From: an uncultured Phocaeicola sp.
GTDB lineage: Bacteria > Bacteroidota > Bacteroidia > Bacteroidales > Bacteroidaceae
Reading direction: 5' to 3'
NCBI GenBank assembly: GCA_948956705.1
Contig: CARCZS010000001.1
Coordinates: 180,094-244,093, forward strand
DNA length: 64,000 nucleotides
Position 1 is the stretch's first letter; every line of letters begins with the position of its first letter. Below are positions 9,684-16,987 of the stretch, piece after piece. A program made the translations under genes and the position numbers. The notes beneath the pieces are model-generated. The model ran no database searches. It was not told the DNA's origin and was given only the letters and a program-made list of their open reading frames with translations.

Positions 9684-9691
9684 CAAAATTA
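9684..9691 (-). promoter_or_regulatory. nadE -7 element
   Basis: TAATTTTG on the minus strand matches TAnnTTTG. It lies 27 bp before the chosen nadE start and inside the alternative longer ORF, which decides the start in favour of 9657. No good -33 box is visible. Confidence 0.55.
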
Positions 9692-9750
9692 ATCATTCTT
9701 TCCCGATTTATACCTCTAAATAAAAAAAATAAAAAAAAGTGCGTGATTTA

Positions 9751-9781
9751 TTTGTTTGTTGCGAATAACTATCTATCTTTG
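9751..9781 (+). promoter_or_regulatory. Promoter of the Fur/PerR-type gene
   Basis: TTTG at 9751-9754 and TATCTTTG at 9774-9781, spacer 19 bp, match the Bacteroides promoter. The start point would be near 9788, leaving a leader of about 34 nt. Confidence 0.65.
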
Positions 9782-9821
9782 CATATGAAATAAAATTGTA
9801 ATAGTTACAAAAAGGGAATAT

Positions 9822-10232
9822 ATGAAGAGTTACGATTATCTTATCAGTTATAACATTAAGCCGTCCGTACAGCGCATAGCTATTATGGATTATTTGTTGG
9901 CTCATAAAACTCATCCTTCTATCGATGAGATTTATTTGGCGCTATGTAAGGATATTCCAACCTTGTCCAAGACTACAGTGTATAATACACTGAAACTCTT
10001 TGTCGAGCATGGAGCAGCTTTAATGCTTACAATTGATGAAAAGAATGCGTGTTTTGACGGCGATACTTCCCTGCATGCTCATTTCCTTTGCAAGAAATGT
10101 GGTAAAATATTCGATTTACCCTATAGTAATGAAGTGAAAAAAGTAGAGCAAATTGATATGAATGGATTCAAAGTGGATGAAATTCACCAATATTATAAAG
10201 GTATATGCCCTGCTTGTTCTAAAGAAGATTAA
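9822..10232 (+). CDS. Fur family metalloregulator, probably PerR-like
   Basis: The 136-residue protein has the Fur fold: a winged-helix DNA-binding half (YNIKPSVQRIAIMDYL and the recognition helix TLSKTTVYNTLKLF) and a dimerisation half with two CxxC pairs, Cys90/Cys93 and Cys129/Cys132, that bind structural zinc. The next gene downstream is a rubrerythrin, a peroxide-reducing protein. This favours a PerR-type peroxide sensor over an iron-uptake Fur, but the assignment rests on context. Repeats between the two genes could be regulatory. Confidence 0.85.
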   Translation: MKSYDYLISYNIKPSVQRIAIMDYLLAHKTHPSIDEIYLALCKDIPTLSKTTVYNTLKLFVEHGAALMLTIDEKNACFDGDTSLHAHFLCKKCGKIFDLPYSNEVKKVEQIDMNGFKVDEIHQYYKGICPACSKED

Positions 10233-10261
10233 GAAAGAAGTTAAAAAGGATAGAGAGTAAA

Positions 10262-10299
10262 TGACTAACTAATAAATAAAATATTGACTAACTAATAAA
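10262..10299 (+). repeat. Direct repeat between the Fur-like gene and rubrerythrin
   Basis: TGACTAACTAATAAA occurs twice, at 10262-10276 and 10285-10299, a 23-bp period, ending 10 bp before the rubrerythrin ATG. A regulator-binding or leader role is possible but unproven. Confidence 0.5.
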
Positions 10300-10309
10300 A
10301 AAAGAAATT

Positions 10310-10861
10310 ATGAAAAAGTTTATTTGTACAGTTTGTGGTTATATTCATGAAGGTGATGCAGCTCCTGAAAAATGTCCGTTGTGTAAAGCGCCTGCTTCTA
10401 AGTTTAACGAAATGGTAGAAACAGAAGGTGGATTGGAATTTGCAGACCAACACGTTATCGGCGTAGCAAAAGGTTGTGATGAAGAAATGATTAAGGATTT
10501 GAACAACCATTTCATGGGTGAATGTACAGAAGTTGGTATGTATTTGGCAATGAGCCGTCAGGCAGACCGCGAAGGTTATCCTGAAGTTGCTGAAGCTTTC
10601 AAACGTTATGCTTGGGAAGAAGCAGAACATGCTGCTAAGTTTGCTGAGTTGCTGGGTGACTGTGTATGGGATACAAAGACTAACTTGGAAAAGAGAATGA
10701 ATGCTGAGTCAGGTGCTTGTGCTGACAAGAAACGCATTGCTACTCGTGCAAAAGCTTTGAACTTGGATGCTATTCACGATACAGTTCACGAAATGGCTAA
10801 GGACGAAGCTCGTCACGGCAAAGGTTTTGAAGGTTTGTACAACAGATATTTCAAGAAATAA
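10310..10861 (+). CDS. Rubrerythrin with N-terminal rubredoxin-like domain
   Basis: The 183-residue protein is a cytoplasmic non-haem iron peroxidase protecting anaerobes from hydrogen peroxide. A rubredoxin-like FeS4 site is formed by Cys6, Cys9, Cys22 and Cys25 at the N-terminus, so this is a 'reverse' rubrerythrin with the domain first. The ferritin-like diiron domain follows, with helices carrying [22 protein letters not shown] and [13 protein letters not shown]. It is downstream of a Fur/PerR-like gene and followed by a terminator. Confidence 0.93.
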   Translation: MKKFICTVCGYIHEGDAAPEKCPLCKAPASKFNEMVETEGGLEFADQHVIGVAKGCDEEMIKDLNNHFMGECTEVGMYLAMSRQADREGYPEVAEAFKRYAWEEAEHAAKFAELLGDCVWDTKTNLEKRMNAESGACADKKRIATRAKALNLDAIHDTVHEMAKDEARHGKGFEGLYNRYFKK

Positions 10862-10887
10862 TATACAATTTGCTATAGTATAAATGG

Positions 10888-10924
10888 AGAGAGGGGGAGC
10901 AATTATTATTGCCCCCTCTCTTTT
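10888..10924 (+). terminator. Rubrerythrin terminator
   Basis: GAGAGGGG pairs with CCCCTCTC and an inner GCAA pairs with TTGC around a short loop, followed by TTTTA. It lies about 27 bp after the rubrerythrin stop. Confidence 0.75.
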
Positions 10925-10964
10925 ATTGGTTATATTTAGATTAGAGATATATAGGGCTTGTTTC

Positions 10965-11423
10965 TCATTCTTTCAGTAACACTTCTTCAATGGCTTTCCT
11001 GAAAGTAGCTTTATTGGCTGCTCCTATAATGATTTGTGGCTGTCCCGTTTTGGGAATAAAGATGATGGTGGGCAGTGACTGTATTCCCATAACGGCAGAT
11101 AATTCTTTTTGTTTGTCTGTATCTACTTTGTAAACTGCAATTCGATCTTTGTATTCTTTGGCCAGACTTTTTAGCAGAGGGGCAACCATACGGCAGGGAC
11201 CACACCATGTGGCGTAAAAATCAATAACTGCCGGTTTCTCTCCTTTGTATTTCCAGTTAGTGGAACCGGAAGTGTAGTCAAATATATTATCCAAGAACAT
11301 TTGTTTGTCCATACGTATGACTTTTCCTGAATTTTTATCTGACTTATCCTGGACAGGAGTTTGGGCACTGAGATATCCCGTTAATCCGGCAGTTAATAGA
11401 ATACATGTGATTGTTTTCTTCAT
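10965..11423 (-). CDS. Exported thioredoxin-family protein
   Basis: The 152-residue protein has a signal peptide (residues 1-20, cleavage after YLSA) and a thioredoxin fold with the active site WCGPC (Cys74, Cys77), plus the cis-proline segment SLPTIIFIP. It should act as a disulfide reductase or exchanger in the periplasm. It follows the cytoplasmic thioredoxin gene by 3 bp, so the pair forms an operon that may serve both sides of the inner membrane. The electron donor for the exported form is not evident here. Confidence 0.88.
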   Translation of the reverse strand: MKKTITCILLTAGLTGYLSAQTPVQDKSDKNSGKVIRMDKQMFLDNIFDYTSGSTNWKYKGEKPAVIDFYATWCGPCRMVAPLLKSLAKEYKDRIAVYKVDTDKQKELSAVMGIQSLPTIIFIPKTGQPQIIIGAANKATFRKAIEEVLLKE

Positions 11424-11426
11424 ATT

Positions 11427-11723
11427 TTACTCATATTGGGCTAGAATAGTGTTTAAATCATTGGCACGCATTACACCACTTTGTCGCCACAATTGCTTAC
11501 CGTCTTTAAAAATCATCAGTGTGGGAACTGACTGAATCTGATAGTATGCAGCAATTTCTTTATGTTTGTCTACATCTACCTTGACAATTCTTACTTTTTC
11601 CCCTTTTATTCCTTTTAATTCTTCTAAAATAGGTTTCATGGCTTTGCAAGGTCCGCACCATTCAGCAAAAAAATCAACTAATACAGGGATGTTTGAGGTG
11701 ATTAAATCTTCAAATCTTTCCAT
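11427..11723 (-). CDS. trxA: Thioredoxin
   Basis: The 98-residue cytoplasmic thioredoxin has WCGPCK (Cys23, Cys26) and the cis-proline segment SVPTLMIFKDGKQ. It reduces protein disulfides and is recycled by thioredoxin reductase. A purine-rich GGAG lies a few bases before the ATG, an unusually good Shine-Dalgarno sequence for a Bacteroides gene. It is the first gene of a two-gene unit with an exported thioredoxin. Confidence 0.92.
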   Translation of the reverse strand: MERFEDLITSNIPVLVDFFAEWCGPCKAMKPILEELKGIKGEKVRIVKVDVDKHKEIAAYYQIQSVPTLMIFKDGKQLWRQSGVMRANDLNTILAQYE

Positions 11724-11786
11724 AATGTTCTCCTTTCGTTATTTTTATTATAATAAAAACGTTTATAGGGTGCTTTTTGTTTAAAA

Positions 11787-11820
11787 GTAAAGCCGGAACA
11801 GTAGACTGTTCCGGCTTTAC
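11787..11820 (-). terminator. Terminator of the OmpH-like gene
   Basis: The 15-bp arms 11787-11801 and 11806-11820 are perfect complements around the loop TAGA. On the minus strand the stem is followed by TTTTAAAC. It closes the transcript that runs leftward from 12706. Confidence 0.85.
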
Positions 11821-11841
11821 ATATATAAGGTTGATGAACTA

Positions 11842-12456
11842 TTATTTTTTTACAGAAGAGGGAGTATAACGTGCATTCAGTCCGTCAATGATTTCTTGTG
11901 TGATGTTGTATGCCGGATTAGCGTATAGCAAGTTGTCAAATCCTGTATTGCTGATAATCAGATCATATCCTTTGTTCTGATTATAAATTTTCAAGAATGA
12001 ATTGATAGAATCACGTAACTGCAAGCTGTTCTTTTGGTTTTCAGAAGCTAGCTCGTCGCTTAGTTTCTGTTGGAGTGCCTGCAGTTCTTGTTGTTGCTTC
12101 ATCAGTCTCATCTGTTCTTGTTCAGCACGTTCACGTGTAGCAAAGCCATTATTTTCCAGTTTGCGTTGGAATTCTTTAGCATCAGCATCCAGTTTCTTTG
12201 CTTTTTCATTTAAAGTAGTGCGGATATTTTCTTCTTTCTGTATCATCACTTCATTTAAGTCATTCCAGAAATTGTACTTAGTCAACAGTGAATCGATTTC
12301 CACATAAGCTATTTTCATGTTTGAGGAACCTGCAACGCCGGCAGCCGGAGCAGCGGAAGAAGTTGCAGCGTTGTTGTTTTTGTCGCTACATTGTGCGAAC
12401 ACTAACACGATGGCTAGCGCTAGAAATCCATTCAGGATGAAATTTGTTCTTTTCAT
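11842..12456 (-). CDS. OmpH/Skp family lipoprotein
   Basis: The chosen start at 12456 gives 204 residues opening MKRTNFILNGFLALAIVLVF with a lipobox ending at Cys23 (FAQC). The upstream in-frame ATG at 12510 would add residues before the signal and is rejected. The middle is a long charged coiled coil (about 60-140) as in Skp/OmpH, the periplasmic chaperone of outer-membrane proteins. Unlike E. coli Skp, this member looks lipid-anchored. It lies 22 bp downstream of a small membrane protein gene that shares its promoter. Confidence 0.85.
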   Translation of the reverse strand: MKRTNFILNGFLALAIVLVFAQCSDKNNNAATSSAAPAAGVAGSSNMKIAYVEIDSLLTKYNFWNDLNEVMIQKEENIRTTLNEKAKKLDADAKEFQRKLENNGFATRERAEQEQMRLMKQQQELQALQQKLSDELASENQKNSLQLRDSINSFLKIYNQNKGYDLIISNTGFDNLLYANPAYNITQEIIDGLNARYTPSSVKK

Positions 12457-12478
12457 AATCTTTTTCACGTATTGTTTA

Positions 12479-12706
12479 TTAATTATTATCCGTTTTGCTT
12501 TGCTTTTCAATTTCGGCTATGGCATTTTTATTAGGTTTGCGTGCTTCACGATCTTGTGATTGCACACAGCCTATTCCTTTTTTACGGAGTGCCTTATTAC
12601 CGCTTACATGCGTGTTTGGAAACTTTCCTTTTAGAAAGATTCCGATAGACAATAATGCTATACAGATAGCAACTATTAACACAGTTATAAGGATAGTATC
12701 AAGCAT
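12479..12706 (-). CDS. Small single-pass membrane protein, NqrM-like
   Basis: The 75-residue protein has one N-terminal membrane segment (about 4-26) and a basic tail with the phrase FPNTHVSGNKALRKKGIGC. The layout recalls NqrM (DUF539), which helps insert the iron centre of Na+-translocating NADH:quinone reductase, but only one conserved Cys is present and no nqr genes are nearby, so this is a weak suggestion. It has its own full promoter upstream and is co-oriented with the OmpH-like gene. Confidence 0.7.
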   Translation of the reverse strand: MLDTILITVLIVAICIALLSIGIFLKGKFPNTHVSGNKALRKKGIGCVQSQDREARKPNKNAIAEIEKQSKTDNN

Positions 12707-12725
12707 TTCTATTATTTTTGTGGTG

Positions 12726-12757
12726 CAAAGTTAGTGTAAGGCAAGGGAAATGCCAAA
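12726..12757 (-). promoter_or_regulatory. Promoter of the small membrane protein / OmpH-like unit
   Basis: On the minus strand TTTG (12754-12757) and TAACTTTG (12726-12733) are separated by exactly 20 bp. The leader before the ATG at 12706 would be only about 12 nt. Confidence 0.7.
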
Positions 12758-12921
12758 TTTATTGAAGCATTTCGTGTCTGCGGACTAAATTTGCATAGCA
12801 AATATAGAATTTTGCAATGATTTAGCTTTCTCTTTTTTCATTAAAAAAGAGGAAGTGTCCTATTTAAGAGAGTTATTTAACTATTTTTTGCAAATTTGGA
12901 AACTGAATTTTCCTAAACGAC

Positions 12922-14385
12922 ATGATTATGAATGAAAAGAATTTAAAGCCTGCATCTGTCTTTTATTATTTTGAAGAGATATGTCAGGTACCCCGTCCCT
13001 CTAAAAGAGAGGAGAAAATAATTGCTTATTTGAAAGCCTTCGGTAGAGAACATGGTTTGGAAACCAAGACAGATGAAGTAGGCAATGTATTAATTAAAAA
13101 GCCTGCCACTCCGGGTAAGGAGAATTTGAAAACTGTGATTTTGCAGTCTCATATAGATATGGTTTGTGAAAAAAACAGTGATGTGGAGCATGATTTTCTA
13201 ATTGATCCTATTGAAACAGTGGTGGACGGTGAATGGTTGAAAGCCAAAGGTACTACATTGGGGGCGGATAATGGTATCGGTGTGGCGACAGAATTAGCTA
13301 TATTGGCTGCTACTGATATAGAGCATGGTCCGCTGGAGTGTCTTTTCACGGTGGATGAAGAAACTGGATTGACAGGTGCTTTTGCATTGAAGCCAGGGTT
13401 TATGACTGGTGATATTCTGATTAATTTGGACTCGGAAGATGAAGGAGAATTATTTATCGGCTGTGCCGGTGGGGCAAATACTACAGCGGAATTTACTTAT
13501 CAGCCTGTTTCTGCCCCACAGGATTATTTCTATTTCCGTGTGGCGGTCAAGGGATTGACTGGTGGGCACTCCGGTGATGATATTAATAAAGGTAGAGCGA
13601 ATGCCAATAAGCTGCTGAATCGTTTTCTGACCCAGTTGGCTTCTAAATATATTTTATATTTATGTGAGATTGATGGCGGAAACCTGCATAATGCCATACC
13701 TCGTGAGGCACAGGCATTATGTGCGGTACCTATGAAGGATAAGGAATCGGTTCGTGTAGATTTGAATATCTATACCGCAGAACTGGAGAATGAATATGCT
13801 GCGACAGAACCGAACTTGAGAACCGAACTCTCTTCTGAATCCCCTTGTAAGGAAGCGATAGATATGACTACTGCCGGACACCTTCTGAGAGCTGTTTACG
13901 CTGTGCACAATGGAGTGTATGCCATGAGTCAGGATATTCCGGGATTAGTAGAAACTTCGTCTAATCTTGCTTCCATCAAACAGGTAGAGGGAAACAAGAT
14001 TAAAATAGTGACTAGCCAGCGCAGCTCCATTCTTTCATCACGCAAGGATATGTCCGAGATGATCCGTTCTGCTTTTCTTTTGGGAGGTGCTGAAGTAACA
14101 ACTGGTGAAGGCTATCCAGGGTGGAAACCGAATACGGATTCTCCAGTTTTGAAAGTTGCGGTAGATAGCTATAAAAAACTTTTTGGTGTGGAACCTAAAG
14201 TAAAGGCAATTCATGCCGGATTGGAGTGTGGTTTGTTCCTTGAGAAATATCCGTCACTGGATATGGTTTCTTTTGGACCTACTCTGCGTGGTGTTCATTC
14301 ACCTGATGAGCGTATGCTGATACCTACTGTAGATAAATTCTGGCGTCATTTGCTGGATGTATTGGTTAATATACCGACAAAATAA
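12922..14385 (+). CDS. pepD: Aminoacyl-histidine dipeptidase (peptidase D)
   Basis: This 487-residue M20/M28-clan metallopeptidase cleaves Xaa-His and other dipeptides. Metal and catalytic motifs are in order: SHIDMVCE (His), LGADNGIG (bridging Asp), VDEETGLTGA (general base and ligand Glu), INLDSEDEGE (Asp) and GVHSPDERM (His). The ORF starts MIMNEK; the second Met at 12928 is an equally good start. The next gene begins 5 bp after the stop, so the two are likely co-transcribed. Confidence 0.93.
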   Translation: MIMNEKNLKPASVFYYFEEICQVPRPSKREEKIIAYLKAFGREHGLETKTDEVGNVLIKKPATPGKENLKTVILQSHIDMVCEKNSDVEHDFLIDPIETVVDGEWLKAKGTTLGADNGIGVATELAILAATDIEHGPLECLFTVDEETGLTGAFALKPGFMTGDILINLDSEDEGELFIGCAGGANTTAEFTYQPVSAPQDYFYFRVAVKGLTGGHSGDDINKGRANANKLLNRFLTQLASKYILYLCEIDGGNLHNAIPREAQALCAVPMKDKESVRVDLNIYTAELENEYAATEPNLRTELSSESPCKEAIDMTTAGHLLRAVYAVHNGVYAMSQDIPGLVETSSNLASIKQVEGNKIKIVTSQRSSILSSRKDMSEMIRSAFLLGGAEVTTGEGYPGWKPNTDSPVLKVAVDSYKKLFGVEPKVKAIHAGLECGLFLEKYPSLDMVSFGPTLRGVHSPDERMLIPTVDKFWRHLLDVLVNIPTK

Positions 14386-14390
14386 TTTAT

Positions 14391-15401
14391 ATGAAGAAAA
14401 CAATTTTATTTCTTTGTTTGTGCTACCTGGTAGGGGTGACGTATGCACAGGAACCGTTTCGGGTAATGTTCTATAATGTAGAGAATTTGTTCGATTGTCA
14501 GCACGACACGTTGAAAAATGATTATGAATTTTTGCCAGATGCTCCGAAAGGATGGACACAAGCGCGCTATCATGATAAATTGGCTAAGATAGCTAAGGTT
14601 ATTATTGCCACCGGTGAGGAAAATGTTCCCGATTTGGTGGGGCTTTGTGAAGTGGAAAATGATCATTGCTTGAAAGATCTGACAGAAAACTCGCCATTAC
14701 GCGAGGCAGGTTATCGTTATGTCATGACTGATTCTCCTGATGAGCGTGGTATTGACGTGGCGTTGCTTTATCAGCGAGGAAGTTTTAAGTTGCTGGGCAA
14801 AAACAGCCTTTCTGTTCCTTATAAGGAGATGGAACGCCGCCCTACACGTGATATCCTTCATGTGATGGGGCAGGTAGCATCAGGTGATACTTTGGACGTG
14901 TTTGTGTGCCATATGCCGTCTCGTGCCGGTGGTGAGGAAAAAAGTGAGCCTTATCGTCTTTTCACTGCACAGATATTGAACATAGCGGCAGATTCCATCA
15001 TGAACCTTCGCCAGCATCCCAATGTGATGATAATGGGTGATTTTAATGATTATCCCACTAATAATTCGATAGCTAAAGTATTGGGTGCCGTGGCTCCGAA
15101 AGGTGAAGTACAGGCTAAGAAACTGTATAATCTGATGGACGGGCGTAAGGAGGGAACCTATCGTTATCGAGGTGAGTGGGGCGTACTTGATCAGCTGATT
15201 GTTTCCGGTTTTTTGTTACAAGGGCATGATAGTATGCGCACTTCATATGATAAGGCACAGATTTTAAAATATCCGTTCCTATTGGAAGAGGATGAAAAAT
15301 ATGGTGGTGATATCCCATCACGTACCTACTGGGGAAAGAAATATCATGGTGGCTATAGCGACCATTTACCAGTGTGTGTGGACTTTGAAATTGGAAAATA
15401 G
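14391..15401 (+). CDS. Exported endonuclease/exonuclease/phosphatase family protein
   Basis: The 336-residue protein has a signal peptide (about 1-19, VTYA) and the EEP fold: MFYNVENLFD, LCEVENDHCL (metal-binding Glu), MGDFNDYPTNNS and GGYSDHLPV (catalytic His). The family includes nucleases, phosphatases and lipid phosphodiesterases; the substrate cannot be assigned. Export suggests use of extracellular phosphoesters or nucleic acid. It sits 5 bp after pepD. Confidence 0.88.
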   Translation: MKKTILFLCLCYLVGVTYAQEPFRVMFYNVENLFDCQHDTLKNDYEFLPDAPKGWTQARYHDKLAKIAKVIIATGEENVPDLVGLCEVENDHCLKDLTENSPLREAGYRYVMTDSPDERGIDVALLYQRGSFKLLGKNSLSVPYKEMERRPTRDILHVMGQVASGDTLDVFVCHMPSRAGGEEKSEPYRLFTAQILNIAADSIMNLRQHPNVMIMGDFNDYPTNNSIAKVLGAVAPKGEVQAKKLYNLMDGRKEGTYRYRGEWGVLDQLIVSGFLLQGHDSMRTSYDKAQILKYPFLLEEDEKYGGDIPSRTYWGKKYHGGYSDHLPVCVDFEIGK

Positions 15402-15410
15402 GGAGAGAAT

Positions 15411-15470
15411 TAGTGGTTAGTGATGAATGGACTGCGCTATTATGCCGCAGGTGTTAATCACTAACCGCTA
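15411..15470. repeat. Intergenic hairpin, copy 1
   Basis: TAGTGGTTAGTGAT at 15411-15424 pairs with ATCACTAACCGCTA at 15457-15470 (one G-U pair). It separates two convergent genes and may terminate both. A related hairpin with the same outer motif lies at 27200-27260. Confidence 0.6.
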
Positions 15471-15477
15471 TATATTT

Positions 15478-15951
15478 CTATTCATGATGATAAGGACCGT
15501 TATTCAATATAGTCATCGCCCGGTATAGCTGTTCTACGAAAATAAGGCGTATCATTTGATGTGAGAAGGTCATCTTGGATAATGAGATCTTTTCTTGGGC
15601 TGCATCATATATTTTGGGTGCAAATCCGTATGGTCCCCCAATGATGAATACTAACCGTTTGTTTACAGTGTGCATTTTGCGTTCTATCCAGTTGGCAAAT
15701 TCTACGGAACGGAATTCTTTTCCATGTTCATCCAATAAAACCACTACATCGCCCGGCAACAAAGCTTTCAGAATTAGTTCTCCTTCCTTCTCTTTTTGTT
15801 GCTCCATACTCAGGTTTTTGGTGTTCTTGAGTTCGGGGATGACTTCCATATCGAAAGAAATGAAGTGCTTGGTACGTTCCACATAATCATTGATAGCGGT
15901 GATATAATGTTTTTCGACAGTGCGTCCTACTACTAATAATGTAAATTTCAT
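15478..15951 (-). CDS. rlmH: 23S rRNA (pseudouridine-1915-N3)-methyltransferase
   Basis: This 157-residue SPOUT-class methyltransferase modifies helix 69 of 23S rRNA. The SAM-binding trefoil knot shows in FIIGGPYGFAP and the C-terminal LIFVEQLYRAMTILNNGPYHHE, the RlmH signature. Length and ends match the family. It is transcribed divergently from nadC; its -7 element (TATTTTTG, minus strand, 15975-15982) directly abuts the nadC -33 box. Confidence 0.95.
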   Translation of the reverse strand: MKFTLLVVGRTVEKHYITAINDYVERTKHFISFDMEVIPELKNTKNLSMEQQKEKEGELILKALLPGDVVVLLDEHGKEFRSVEFANWIERKMHTVNKRLVFIIGGPYGFAPKIYDAAQEKISLSKMTFSHQMIRLIFVEQLYRAMTILNNGPYHHE

Positions 15952-15970
15952 ACGTTCTTTTCTGGTTTAC

Positions 15971-16001
15971 TTTGCAAAAATACGGAAAATCTCTACCTTT
16001 G
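15971..16001. promoter_or_regulatory. Overlapping divergent promoters of nadC and rlmH
   Basis: nadC: TTTG 15971-15974 and TACCTTTG 15994-16001, spacer 19 bp. rlmH: TATTTTTG on the minus strand at 15975-15982. The two polymerase sites overlap and could not be occupied together. Confidence 0.65.
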
Positions 16002-16031
16002 CCTATCAATTCATAAAAAAACGATAACATT

Positions 16032-16883
16032 ATGGACGAATTAGTAGTAAAAGACTTAATAGACAGACTGATAGACCTGTCTTTTGCTGAAGATATAGGT
16101 GATGGGGATCATACTACCTTGTCATGTATTCCCGCAGATGCAATGGGAAAATCAAAGTTGTTGATTAAGGAAGAAGGTATTTTAGCAGGCATTGAAGTGG
16201 CTAAAGAAGTATTTCGCCGTTTTGATCCCACAATGAAGGTGGAGGTGTTCATTCAAGATGGAACTCACGTGAAACCGGGTGATGTGGCTATGGTGGTGGA
16301 AGGTAAAGTTCAGTCACTTCTTCAGACAGAACGCTTGATGCTGAATATCATGCAACGCATGAGTGGCATTGCTACTATGACCAATAAATATGTGAAGAAA
16401 CTGGAAGGTACGAAAACTCGTGTACTTGATACCCGTAAGACAACTCCGGGTATGCGTATCATGGAGAAGATGGCTGTAAAGATAGGAGGAGGATGTAATC
16501 ACCGTATCGGTTTGTTTGATATGATCCTGCTGAAAGACAATCATGTAGACTTTGCAGGCGGCATACACAATGCAGTATCTCGCGCAAAAGAGTATTGCAA
16601 GGCGAAAGGTAAGGATCTGAAAATTGAATTGGAAGTACGCAACTTTGATGAATTGAATCAGGCATTGGCAGAAGGGGTAGACCGTATCATGTTCGATAAC
16701 TTTACACCCGAAGATACTCGTAAGGCTGTAGAAATAGTAGGTGGACGTTGCGAAACCGAATCTTCCGGAGGTATTACTTACGATACCATGTTACCTTATG
16801 CGCAGGCAGGAGTGGATTTCATTTCTTTCGGTGCGCTGACTCACTCCGTGAAGGGGCTGGATATGAGTTTCAAGGCTTGTTAA
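16032..16883 (+). CDS. nadC: Nicotinate-nucleotide pyrophosphorylase (carboxylating)
   Basis: The 283-residue enzyme converts quinolinate and PRPP to nicotinate mononucleotide in de novo NAD synthesis. Signatures are DTRKTTPGMR, KIGGGCNHRIGLFD and ILLKDNH, and the C-terminal glycine-rich SSGGITYDTM. The length is standard. nadE, a later step of the same pathway, is in the window but not linked in an operon. It is followed by a strong inverted repeat. Confidence 0.95.
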   Translation: MDELVVKDLIDRLIDLSFAEDIGDGDHTTLSCIPADAMGKSKLLIKEEGILAGIEVAKEVFRRFDPTMKVEVFIQDGTHVKPGDVAMVVEGKVQSLLQTERLMLNIMQRMSGIATMTNKYVKKLEGTKTRVLDTRKTTPGMRIMEKMAVKIGGGCNHRIGLFDMILLKDNHVDFAGGIHNAVSRAKEYCKAKGKDLKIELEVRNFDELNQALAEGVDRIMFDNFTPEDTRKAVEIVGGRCETESSGGITYDTMLPYAQAGVDFISFGALTHSVKGLDMSFKAC

Positions 16884-16906
16884 TATTGGTATCATTTTAT
16901 GACCTG

Positions 16907-16952
16907 TTGGACGAAGTAAAGAATCTGAATGTCAGTTCTTTATTTCGTCCAA
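16907..16952. terminator. Inverted repeat between nadC and the regulator gene
   Basis: The 17-bp arms 16907-16923 and 16936-16952 pair with a single G-U. It lies between convergent genes; T-runs are short on both sides, so a two-way terminator is inferred. Confidence 0.6.
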
Positions 16953-16987
16953 AATAATAAATGGCAGGCCTTATTTGCTCTAACAGT

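Noticed and set aside
12457..12510. Upstream ATG for the OmpH-like gene
   Set aside because: It would place 18 residues before a standard lipoprotein signal peptide; the internal Met starts the signal cleanly.
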